Assembly (NCBI GenBank): GCA_022508895.1
Contig: JAFLUH010000007.1
Span: 1 to 47,291 of the forward strand
From: Oscillospiraceae bacterium
Lineage (GTDB): Bacteria > Bacillota > Clostridia > Oscillospirales > Ruminococcaceae
DNA length: 47,291 bases
Reading direction: 5' to 3'
In this document: piece after piece, positions 34,656-41,056 of the stretch
Layout: each line of letters opens with the position of its first letter
How positions within the stretch are numbered: position 1 is the first letter of the stretch
Notes under the pieces: model-generated
Told to the model about the DNA's origin: nothing
What the model saw: only the letters and a program-made list of their open reading frames with translations
Database searches by the model: none
Position numbers and translations under genes: made by a program

Positions 34656-35541
34656 GCCCTTGTCGGAGCAAAGGAACAGAATAATCGGCGTTTCCGGCGG
34701 CATATTCACCGTGGAGACCCCCGACGGCGAGGTATCCGCACGCTCCAGAGGAGTATTCCGCCGGAAAGGGGTAAAGCCCGTCCCCGGCGACTATGTTGAG
34801 CTGCTTTTTGAGGAAAACGCCGAGCCGGTGATAACCGAGGTATACCCGCGCACAAGCCTTCTGGTACGCCCGCCCCTTGCCAACCTTGACATGGCTGTAT
34901 TGGTGGTGTCATCATGTGAGCCCAAGCCCAACCCCTTTATCCTTGACAAGCTCACAGCCATTTTCGAGAGCAAGGGGATCGAAACGGTATTTGCCTTCAC
35001 CAAGACCGACATGGCGGAGGTGGAACAGCTTGTATCGGTATATTCGGCGATAGGCTACAAGACCTTCATGATAAACAACCTGACAGGCGAGGGCGCCGAC
35101 TTTATCTCCGCCTATATCAGCGGCAAGACTGCCGCTCTTATCGGCAATACAGGCGTAGGCAAATCCAGCCTGATGAACTACATCGCCCCCACCGTCCTGC
35201 ACAAGACCTCGGAGATAAGCAGGAAGCTGGGCAGAGGCAGGCACACCACTCGTGACGTCCGCTTCTACCGCCTTGAAAACGGTGCCTGTATCGCCGACAC
35301 TCCCGGCTTTTCCACCGTTGAGATAAGCCGCTACGGCGACATTCCCTCAGCCGAGGTGATATCCTGCTTCCGTGAATTCGGCGAGTACACTCACGATTGC
35401 CGTTTCAAGGACTGCGCCCACATAAAGGAGTCGGACTGCTCTCTCCGTGAAGCCGTAAGCAGCGGCATGATAGCCCGCTCACGATACGACAGCTACTGCA
35501 GGCTCTACCTTGAAGCAGTGCAGAGCGAAAACACATACTGA
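34630..35541 (+). CDS. rsgA: ribosome small subunit-dependent GTPase A
   Basis: RsgA is a circularly permuted GTPase in late 30S assembly. An N-terminal OB fold (VPGDYVELLF) is followed by the motifs in permuted order: TKTD (G4), GNTGVGKSS (G1) and DTPGFS (G3). The C-terminal zinc site is CRFKDCAHIKESDC. The start is uncertain: ATG 34630 overlaps prkC by 26 bases and has a weak CGGAG site, and in-frame TTG 34660 would give a more typical N-terminus. A terminator follows at once. Confidence 0.95.
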   Translation: MTTDRLTSKPLSEQRNRIIGVSGGIFTVETPDGEVSARSRGVFRRKGVKPVPGDYVELLFEENAEPVITEVYPRTSLLVRPPLANLDMAVLVVSSCEPKPNPFILDKLTAIFESKGIETVFAFTKTDMAEVEQLVSVYSAIGYKTFMINNLTGEGADFISAYISGKTAALIGNTGVGKSSLMNYIAPTVLHKTSEISRKLGRGRHTTRDVRFYRLENGACIADTPGFSTVEISRYGDIPSAEVISCFREFGEYTHDCRFKDCAHIKESDCSLREAVSSGMIARSRYDSYCRLYLEAVQSENTY

Positions 35542-35543
35542 CC

Positions 35544-35574
35544 AAAACCGCAGGGTACGCCCTGCGGTTTTTCA
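35544..35574 (+). terminator. rsgA terminator
   Basis: A 12-bp perfect stem pairs 35544-35555 with 35560-35571, has a 4-nt loop and is followed by further T. It closes the long remA-to-rsgA gene run. Confidence 0.93.
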
Positions 35575-35630
35575 TTTGTAACACATTTTCCCCTGCCGAA
35601 TAAAATGCAGTAAAGGCGGTGGAAGAAGTG

Positions 35631-35789
35631 ATGCATGGCAGAAAAAACAAATGCAAAAACAAAAGCAAAGCGGCGATAATACTGTTTATCGCAGCTCTTA
35701 TCTGCCTGTGCTTGCTCTCCGCCAAGCTTATGCTTGTTCTTCTGGCACTTGCGCTTGCAGCAGCGGGAATATGGCTGCTCAGGTGTTAA
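35631..35789 (+). CDS. small membrane protein, 52 aa, unrecognised
   Basis: A 53-codon frame starts at ATG 35631 (or GTG 35628), with GGTGG about 10 bases upstream. The N-terminus is strongly basic (MHGRKNKCKNKSK), and two hydrophobic stretches (about residues 14-30 and 33-49) follow, turning at SAK. This looks like a hairpin membrane peptide. It lies 27 bases upstream of spoVM. I do not know the family, and no homology could be tested. The codons keep the local style and hydrophobic residues are well grouped, which supports a real gene. It may be sporulation-linked by position. Confidence 0.55.
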   Translation: MHGRKNKCKNKSKAAIILFIAALICLCLLSAKLMLVLLALALAAAGIWLLRC

Positions 35790-35815
35790 AGTATAACGAA
35801 AAGCAGGAGGTACAT

Positions 35816-35902
35816 ATGAAGATCGTAGTGGTAAAAAGTCCCAGATTTTTAGCAGGCGTTTTAAGGTTCATTTTCGGTATCAGAAAATCTCAGGCGCAGT
35901 AG
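35816..35902 (+). CDS. spoVM: stage V sporulation protein SpoVM
   Basis: The 28-residue product starts MKIVVVKSPRFLAGVLR and ends with a short charged tail. It aligns with B. subtilis SpoVM (26 residues): the same MK start, a Pro near position 9 with the Lys two places before it, a Phe-Leu-x-Gly turn, then an amphipathic helix with Arg and Phe. In Bacillus this helix recognises the convex surface of the forespore and anchors the coat ATPase SpoIVA. The ribosome site CAGGAGGT is excellent. The gene order prkC-rsgA-spoVM is that of B. subtilis with rpe and thiN missing. A terminator follows. Confidence 0.87.
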   Translation: MKIVVVKSPRFLAGVLRFIFGIRKSQAQ

Positions 35903-35905
35903 GGA

Positions 35906-35948
35906 CAAAAGAAAAAATGCGGGCAGAAGTCCGTATTTTTTCTTTTAT
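35906..35948 (+). terminator. spoVM terminator
   Basis: A long stem of about 14 bp (AAGAAAAAATGCGG with CCGTATTTTTTCTT, one G-U pair) has an 8-nt loop and ends in a T-rich run, just after the spoVM stop. Confidence 0.88.
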
Positions 35949-35990
35949 TTCACGAATTATTTTTTCCTTCCCGTAATATAAATTGGACAA

Positions 35991-36050
35991 GGGCGGCACC
36001 GCGCAAAGATTTCGTACAAAGCCGAAGGCGGTCTTTGCACGGTGCTGCCC
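35991..36050 (+). promoter_or_regulatory. large leader hairpin before the 110-aa gene
   Basis: GGGCGGCACCG (35991-36001) pairs with CGGTGCTGCCC (36040-36050, one G-U). Further in, GCAAAGA (36003-36009) pairs with TCTTTGC (36032-36038), leaving a 22-nt apical loop. It is an 18-bp hairpin directly before the ribosome site AAGGAAAGGA. The sequence has no T-run, so it is not a terminator. It could control translation or be protein-bound. Confidence 0.5.
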
Positions 36051-36063
36051 AAGGAAAGGACTG

Positions 36064-36396
36064 ATGAAAATGCAAGAATTAACGGGACAAGCTATCCCAC
36101 CCAACATCAAAGCAGCTCCTCGCCCGACCGTCATCGAAACGATCCCTCACTCGCCCGTCATCGAAGCACCCCCTCTCCCCCCCGTTACCGACCCTCCCTA
36201 CCCCCTGACGTCCGACAGGGAAGTGCGCTTCTTCACCTCCCCAAAGGCAGTAACGAGAAAGACCCAGCTCAGCATAACCGTCTTTCAGCTTATAACGGCG
36301 GGGACGGTCTGTCTGCTGCTGAAGCTCTGCGCCATATTTTCTCCCGAGCTTTTCTCCAACCTGCGCCGATACCTTGAGCACCTGTTTCTATGGTGA
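36064..36396 (+). CDS. small single-pass protein, possible reduced SpoIVFA-like partner
   Basis: The product is 110 aa. The start at ATG 36064 (or 36070) is chosen because AAGGAAAGGA precedes it; earlier codons lie inside the leader hairpin. Residues 1-55 are Pro-rich and disordered (VIEAPPLPPVTDPPYPL). Then come a basic segment and one membrane helix about 75-92 (FQLITAGTVCLLLKLCAIF), and the protein ends 18 residues later. It overlaps the M50 protease gene by 7 bases. In sporulating clostridia the protease SpoIVFB is usually preceded by SpoIVFA, a membrane protein with a LytM domain. Here only a membrane stub would be left. That identity is inferred from position and layout, not from clear similarity. 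Confidence 0.6.
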   Translation: MKMQELTGQAIPPNIKAAPRPTVIETIPHSPVIEAPPLPPVTDPPYPLTSDREVRFFTSPKAVTRKTQLSITVFQLITAGTVCLLLKLCAIFSPELFSNLRRYLEHLFLW

Positions 36397-36977
36397 GCAT
36401 CAGCATAGGCGGCATGAGGATAGGCTTCGACTTCTCCTTTTTTGCGGTAATTGCCGTGTTTTTTGCGCTTGACGACAGCGGCTACGCTATTTTCTGCATA
36501 GCCGCCTGTCTTTGTCACGAGGCGGGACACCTTGTCCTTCTGCTTCTGACAGATAAAGTTCCCGAAAGTCTTATCTTCAGCGGCAGCGGCATCTGCATAA
36601 AGCAGCGTGAGGAGCCGAGCCTCCCTGTCCTTGCCGCCGGCTGCACGGTCAACTTTGTCCTGTTTGCCGTCTTTTACTTCCTTTTGGAGCGAACCAGCGT
36701 CTACAGGCTGATATTTGCCGTCTCCAACCTCTGCATAGGCATACTGAACCTGCTGCCCATAGGTGAGCTTGACGGCAAAAAACTTCTGGAAAGGTTTTTC
36801 ACCGCCCTTTTGCCTTTCCCGGCAGCTCAGCGTGCCATGTACATATCCGAGCTTGCGGCTTCTGCCCTTGCAGCTGCGGCAATAGCCCTCCTTTTATTTT
36901 CCCGCACACTGAATATCACCTCGATTTTAGTGATGATTTATGTATTTGCGGTTGACTTTCTGCTGAAAATAAGGTAA
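36390..36977 (+). CDS. SpoIVFB-like M50 site-2 protease
   Basis: The 195-aa polytopic membrane protein starts VSISIGGMRIGFDFSFF, as SpoIVFB-type M50B proteases do. It has the zinc motif HEAGH (43-47) within a helix and the second motif NLLPIGELDGKKL (120-132) carrying the third zinc ligand D128. Such proteases cut inside the membrane; SpoIVFB activates pro-sigma-K in the mother cell. The gene overlaps its small upstream partner, which suggests a complex. The active site is complete, so it should be functional. Whether its target is pro-sigma-K cannot be seen. Confidence 0.85.
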   Translation: MVSISIGGMRIGFDFSFFAVIAVFFALDDSGYAIFCIAACLCHEAGHLVLLLLTDKVPESLIFSGSGICIKQREEPSLPVLAAGCTVNFVLFAVFYFLLERTSVYRLIFAVSNLCIGILNLLPIGELDGKKLLERFFTALLPFPAAQRAMYISELAASALAAAAIALLLFSRTLNITSILVMIYVFAVDFLLKIR

Positions 36978-37045
36978 AATCAACATATATCAAATCGTTC
37001 TCCCCCATCTGATTGGAATTTTTTTATAATTTTTCTCCCAAACCC

Positions 37046-37074
37046 TTGCATTTCCACAAAAAAAGTGCTATAAT
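37046..37074 (+). promoter_or_regulatory. sigma-A promoter of rplS
   Basis: TTGCAT (37046-37051), 17-bp spacer, TATAAT (37069-37074). Transcription should start near 37081, leaving a leader of about 210 nt. Confidence 0.88.
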
Positions 37075-37080
37075 ACTAAA

Positions 37081-37291
37081 GCATTTAAAAACCCGTCGTA
37101 CAAAACCGACGTGAGTAATGCCCGGCGAAAGCCGACATAACTATTGACGATCCGCTGCATGGTACTTGAAAATAAGTACGAATTACGCCTGATAACAGGT
37201 ATTTACGGACGTGGAGATCGAAAATGCCGTCTCCCGACAAGATGATATTATAAGAATGCATGACCGTCTGAAGAAACAGGAGGAAAAGACA
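37081..37291 (+). promoter_or_regulatory. long structured leader of rplS
   Basis: The leader holds several hairpins: CGTCG/CGACG with an 8-nt loop (about 37096-37113), GGC-GAAA-GCC (about 37130-37139), GTACTT/AAGTAC with a 6-nt loop (about 37161-37178) and CCTG-ATAA-CAGG (about 37188-37199). GTAAT and ATTAC may enclose the middle ones. Leaders that bind the ribosomal protein itself are known for rplS and other genes in Firmicutes; this may be one. No ligand riboswitch was recognised. It is in frame with rplS from 37211 on, but that part is not expected to be translated. Confidence 0.5.
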
Positions 37292-37636
37292 ATGGACGCA
37301 CTTAAGCTGATCGCACAGGACAGCATCAAGGCAGACGCCCCCAAGTTTGAGGTAGGCGACACCGTGAAGGTCCATGTAAGGATCACCGAGGGCAACAAGA
37401 CCCGTGTACAGGTTTACGAGGGCACCGTTATCGCCAAGAAGCACGGCGGCATCTCCGAGACCTTTACGGTACGCAGAGTTGCACACGGCTGCGGAGTTGA
37501 AAGGGTATTCCCTCTCCACGCTCCCTGCGTTGAAAAGGTAGAGGTAGTGAGAATGGGTCACGTTCGCAGAGCCAAGCTCTACTATCTGCGTGACAGAGTG
37601 GGCAAAGCCGCCAAGGTCAAGAGCAAGTTCAACTAA
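37292..37636 (+). CDS. rplS: 50S ribosomal protein L19
   Basis: L19 sits at the 30S-50S interface. The start at ATG 37292 follows the ribosome site CAGGAGGAAAAG and gives 114 residues, the normal length. The product begins [13 protein letters not shown] and has the usual [14 protein letters not shown]...[26 protein letters not shown] and [19 protein letters not shown]. rimM and trmD, often directly upstream, are not here; the gene has its own promoter and leader. A long structured terminator follows. Confidence 0.98.
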   Translation: MDALKLIAQDSIKADAPKFEVGDTVKVHVRITEGNKTRVQVYEGTVIAKKHGGISETFTVRRVAHGCGVERVFPLHAPCVEKVEVVRMGHVRRAKLYYLRDRVGKAAKVKSKFN

Positions 37637-37646
37637 AGAGGACTTG

Positions 37647-37735
37647 AGCTGCATTGCATATCTTCGCTTACGGGTGCGGCAGTCACGCTTCACTGTACGA
37701 TGATATCTGCAATGCGGCTTTATTCTTTTTTATTT
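37647..37735 (+). terminator. long-stem structured terminator after rplS
   Basis: AGCTGCATTGCA (37647-37658) pairs over 12 bp with TGCAATGCGGCT (37708-37719). After a 2-nt bulge, TATC/GATA (37659-37662 with 37702-37705) adds four pairs. The 39-nt apical part contains GCAGT/ACTGT, and a T-rich run follows. It lies between rplS and the first signal peptidase gene and may act as an attenuator. Confidence 0.7.
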
Positions 37736-37759
37736 ACTATCCGAAAGGAATCGATATAT

Positions 37760-38524
37760 ATGTGGGACGAAAGAGACGAGGAAGATCAGGGAACGATGGA
37801 AGCCATCGACGTTGACCGTTTCAGGCAGCTGCTTGAAGGCGGCGAACAGCCGGAGGAAGACACGGAGGACTACACCCCCATCGAAGTAAAAAGCACCCAG
37901 CACATCGAGCGCATGAAGCAGGAGGAGCAGAAAAAGGAAAACGTCCTCAGCGCAAAGCAGGCGGCGAACGAGGTTTTCGACTGGCTGGAGAGCATACTTA
38001 CCGCCATAATAGCCATAGTGCTGATATTCACCTTTGTTCTGCGTGTAAACACCGTAAGCGGCACCTCTATGGATCCCACCCTGCAAGACGGTCAGAAGCT
38101 GATAGTCACCGACCTGTTCTACACCCCCAATTACAATGACATAGTCATAATCCAGGCCGCAAATCTTGACGGCGGTATCCCCATAGTAAAGCGCATAATC
38201 GGACTCCCCGGCGACAGGATAAACATAGACTTTGACAACGGCGTAGTTTACCGCAACGGCGAGCCTTTAGCCATTGAGATAGGAGAGGACGAGGCAAAAT
38301 ACGAGGACGGACACACCATAGCCGACTACACCTACAGACCTCTGGAAATGGTAAGCGGTCAGGACTATTACGTTCCCGAGGGTCACTATTTCGTTTTAGG
38401 CGACAACCGCAACAATTCCAAGGACAGCCGTCTGCTCAGCGAGATAGGCTTTGTCAACGGCAACTACATTGCAGGTCACGCCATCTTCTCCATTTTCCCC
38501 TTTGACACCTTCGGAGCGGTATAA
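37760..38524 (+). CDS. lepB: signal peptidase I (first of two)
   Basis: This membrane protease removes signal peptides from exported proteins. ATG 37760 is chosen after the CGAAAGGAA site, giving 254 residues. A cytoplasmic acidic N-terminal extension of about 70 residues, rich in Glu, precedes one helix (about 78-95). The catalytic Ser103 is in SGTSMDPTL, Lys144 in PIVKRIIGLPGD, and the C-terminal motif is GDNRNNSKDSR. It is followed 4 bases later by a second, shorter copy. Confidence 0.95.
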   Translation: MWDERDEEDQGTMEAIDVDRFRQLLEGGEQPEEDTEDYTPIEVKSTQHIERMKQEEQKKENVLSAKQAANEVFDWLESILTAIIAIVLIFTFVLRVNTVSGTSMDPTLQDGQKLIVTDLFYTPNYNDIVIIQAANLDGGIPIVKRIIGLPGDRINIDFDNGVVYRNGEPLAIEIGEDEAKYEDGHTIADYTYRPLEMVSGQDYYVPEGHYFVLGDNRNNSKDSRLLSEIGFVNGNYIAGHAIFSIFPFDTFGAV

Positions 38525-38528
38525 AGCC

Positions 38529-39152
38529 ATGCCTCCCACCGAAAACGGCGTCTTTGACAACGAAAATCCAAACTACAAACAGGGAAACAAGGCAAAAAGC
38601 CTCTATCTCTGGATACAGTCCGTTCTGGAATCGGTAATGGCGGCATTTCTGCTGCTTACCTTTCTTTTCAGAATAAACATCGTGGCAGGCTCCTCGATGG
38701 AGCCCACCCTCCGTGAGGAGGACAGGATAGTTGTGTCGCAGGCGTTCTACTCTCCCTCCTACGGCGATATAGTGGCCTTATGGGCAGAAGACCTTTTCAA
38801 CCGCCGTACAGGCGAAAAGGGCGAAATGATAGTGAAAAGGGTGATAGGGCTTCCCGGCGACATAATAGACATAGACCCCGCCACAGGCACCGTCTACCGC
38901 AACGGCGAGCCCCTGCGGGAGGACTACACAGCCGAACCCATCAACGCCGACAACCTCGGCAACGCCGAATACCCCCTCACCGTAGAGGTCAACTGCGTAT
39001 TCGTCTTAGGCGACAACCGCAACCATTCTACCGACAGCAGATATGTTGACGACGGCGAGACCGAGTATTATGTAGGCTGCGTAGATATGCGGTATATAGC
39101 GGGCAAGGCGGTTTTCCGCATCTACCCCTTTGACAGGATCGGAGTTTTGTAA
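38529..39152 (+). CDS. lepB: signal peptidase I (second of two)
   Basis: The 207-aa paralogue of the gene before it has a short N-terminus and one helix (about 32-47). Catalytic Ser56 is in AGSSMEPTL and Lys103 in IVKRVIGLPGD; GDNRNHSTDSR is also present. Both catalytic residues are intact, so both copies should work. Sequence divergence between the copies is large, so this is an old duplication, possibly with different substrate sets. It is directly followed by rbgA without a gap. Confidence 0.95.
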   Translation: MPPTENGVFDNENPNYKQGNKAKSLYLWIQSVLESVMAAFLLLTFLFRINIVAGSSMEPTLREEDRIVVSQAFYSPSYGDIVALWAEDLFNRRTGEKGEMIVKRVIGLPGDIIDIDPATGTVYRNGEPLREDYTAEPINADNLGNAEYPLTVEVNCVFVLGDNRNHSTDSRYVDDGETEYYVGCVDMRYIAGKAVFRIYPFDRIGVL

Positions 39153-40004
39153 ATGAGTTATCAGGGCAATATCCAGTGGTTCCCCGGTCACATGACCAAG
39201 ACCAAGCGAATGATAGAAGCGGACATAAAGCTTGTGGACGCAGTTGTGGAGATAGTGGACAGCCGAATCCCCGAATCCAGCCGCAACCCCATCTTAAACG
39301 ACCTGACCAAGGACAAGCCCCGAATAATAATACTGAATAAATGCGATTACGCCGACAGCGTCCTCACCGACCGCTGGCGTGATCATTACAGAAAACAGGG
39401 CTACGGCGTACTCTGCTGCGACTGCCGAAGCGGCAAGGGCGTAAAGGACTTCGTCCCCATGCTGAAAAAGCAGCTCGGCGATCTGCTTGAAAAGCGCAGA
39501 GCCAAGGGCATGATAGGCAAAGCCCTCAGAATAATGGTAGTGGGCATTCCCAACGTAGGCAAATCCTCTTTTATAAACCGAATGGCAAACTCCCGCAAAA
39601 CCGCCGTAGGCGACCGCCCCGGCGTAACAAGGGGCAAGCAGTGGGTAACGATAGATAAAGAGGTTGAACTCTTAGATACCCCCGGCATACTCTGGCCGAA
39701 ATTCGACGACCAGTCCGCCGCCGAAAAGTTAGCCTTCACCGGCGCAATAAAGGACGACGTGGTGGACGTGGAAAGCCTTGCGGAAAGCTTAGGCGAATAT
39801 CTCAAGGAACACTACCCCGACCGTCTCACCGAGCGCTACAAGCTCCCTGACACCGAGGGCAGGATAACCGAGCTTATCGCAAAATCAAGAGGAATGATGA
39901 TATCAGGCGGCGAGCCGGACACCGAAAGAGCGGCTGCAACGCTGCTGGACGAATACAGGAGCGGAAAAATTGGAAAGATCACTCTTGAAGCTCCGCCAAT
40001 GTGA
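39153..40004 (+). CDS. rbgA: ribosome biogenesis GTPase A
   Basis: RbgA (YlqF) is a circularly permuted GTPase required for a late step of 50S assembly. Motifs are NKCDYAD (G4), [13 protein letters not shown] (G1) and [12 protein letters not shown] (G3), preceded by [12 protein letters not shown] at the N-terminus, a family hallmark. The C-terminal ANTAR-like rRNA-binding region follows. The 283-aa length is typical. In B. subtilis the order is rplS-ylqF-rnhB; here the lepB pair is inserted after rplS. Confidence 0.97.
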   Translation: MSYQGNIQWFPGHMTKTKRMIEADIKLVDAVVEIVDSRIPESSRNPILNDLTKDKPRIIILNKCDYADSVLTDRWRDHYRKQGYGVLCCDCRSGKGVKDFVPMLKKQLGDLLEKRRAKGMIGKALRIMVVGIPNVGKSSFINRMANSRKTAVGDRPGVTRGKQWVTIDKEVELLDTPGILWPKFDDQSAAEKLAFTGAIKDDVVDVESLAESLGEYLKEHYPDRLTERYKLPDTEGRITELIAKSRGMMISGGEPDTERAAATLLDEYRSGKIGKITLEAPPM

Positions 40005-40635
40005 GGAGCGCTTTGCCTTTGACAAAGCCAAGCGAGCCGAGCACGGCGTTATCTGCGGCATAGACGAGGCGGGCAGAGGCCCCTGGGTAGGCAGAGTATA
40101 CGCCGCCGCAGTAATACTTGACGACGACATTTTCATAGAAGGACTGAACGACAGCAAAAAGCTGTCCGAAGCCCAAAGAGAGCATTTCTACACCGAGATT
40201 ACCGACAAGGCTCTCGCATACTCGATAGCATGGGCGGAGGTAGAGGAAATAGAGCAGCTGAACATACTGCAAGCCACCTTCCTTGCCATGCAGCGTGCCT
40301 ATGAAGGCTTAGGCGTACCGGTAAACCTCGCCCTTGTAGACGGCAACAGGCTCCCCCCACTCCCCTGCAAAACCGAGACCGTAGTAAAAGGCGACAGCCT
40401 TTCCGCCGGCATATCCGCCGCAGGCATACTTGCCAAGGTGACCCGTGACCGCTACATGGCGGAGCTTGACAGGGAGTACCCCCAATACGGCTTTGCAGCC
40501 CACAAGGGCTACGGCACAAAGCAGCATATAGAAGCCCTGCAAAAGCACGGCATAACTCCCGTGCACAGGCGTTCTTTCCTGAAAAAACAGGAAGCCAAAT
40601 TAGGCAAATTCCCCGAATACATAAAGGAACCATAA
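39970..40635 (+). CDS. rnhB: ribonuclease HII
   Basis: RNase HII cuts RNA in RNA-DNA hybrids and single ribonucleotides in DNA. The active-site motif reads [20 protein letters not shown]. The acidic residues and GRG are intact, but the usual LAGPV of the family is WVGRV. The other acidic residues are in LVDGN and at TRDRYM. The start TTG 39970 follows AGGAGCGG and overlaps rbgA by 35 bases. The 221-aa length is normal. It is cotranscribed with rbgA and yraN. Confidence 0.95.
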   Translation: MERSLLKLRQCEERFAFDKAKRAEHGVICGIDEAGRGPWVGRVYAAAVILDDDIFIEGLNDSKKLSEAQREHFYTEITDKALAYSIAWAEVEEIEQLNILQATFLAMQRAYEGLGVPVNLALVDGNRLPPLPCKTETVVKGDSLSAGISAAGILAKVTRDRYMAELDREYPQYGFAAHKGYGTKQHIEALQKHGITPVHRRSFLKKQEAKLGKFPEYIKEP

Positions 40636-40639
40636 ACCA

Positions 40640-41032
40640 ATGAACGGCAACGAGATAAGCGCCGCCCGAGGAAAAGCAGGCGAGGACGCAGTATGCGGCT
40701 ATCTTGAGGAACACGGCTGCAGGATACTCGCACGCAACTACCGCAAAAAAGGCGGCGAGATAGACATAATAGCGCAGGAGGTTGACACCATCGTTTTCGT
40801 AGAGGTAAAGACCCGCAAATACGGCGCAATGGACAGCGGCACCTCCGCAATGACGAAAGCCAAGATGCGCCGCATAATAGCCACCTCCGAGGAATATATG
40901 TACGAGCACAAGGAGCTTGACCTGTACCGCCGTTTCGACACCGCCTATGTGACCGTGACCCCCGAAAAATACCCCCAAGTCTTGGACATAGAATACTACA
41001 AAGCCGACTTTAATGCCCTGAGCTTGGAATAA
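40640..41032 (+). CDS. yraN: YraN/UPF0102 family nuclease-like protein
   Basis: The 130-aa protein of the UPF0102 family is related to Holliday-junction resolvase folds. It begins ISAARGKAGEDAVCGYLEEHG and has the conserved RNYRKKGGEIDIIAQ (metal aspartate) and VFVEVKTRKYGAM (E-x-K). The nuclease-fold residues are present, but activity of this family is poorly defined. It lies 4 bases after rnhB, a common pairing in Firmicutes. Confidence 0.93.
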   Translation: MNGNEISAARGKAGEDAVCGYLEEHGCRILARNYRKKGGEIDIIAQEVDTIVFVEVKTRKYGAMDSGTSAMTKAKMRRIIATSEEYMYEHKELDLYRRFDTAYVTVTPEKYPQVLDIEYYKADFNALSLE

Positions 41033-41056
41033 GCATAGAATGAAAGGACAACCACC

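Noticed and set aside
35524..35810. Sporulation sigma-E promoter for spoVM (CATACT and GAATAT-like words)
   Set aside because: The words are not at the right spacing from each other, and one lies before the rsgA terminator; expected for spoVM from other species but not supported here.
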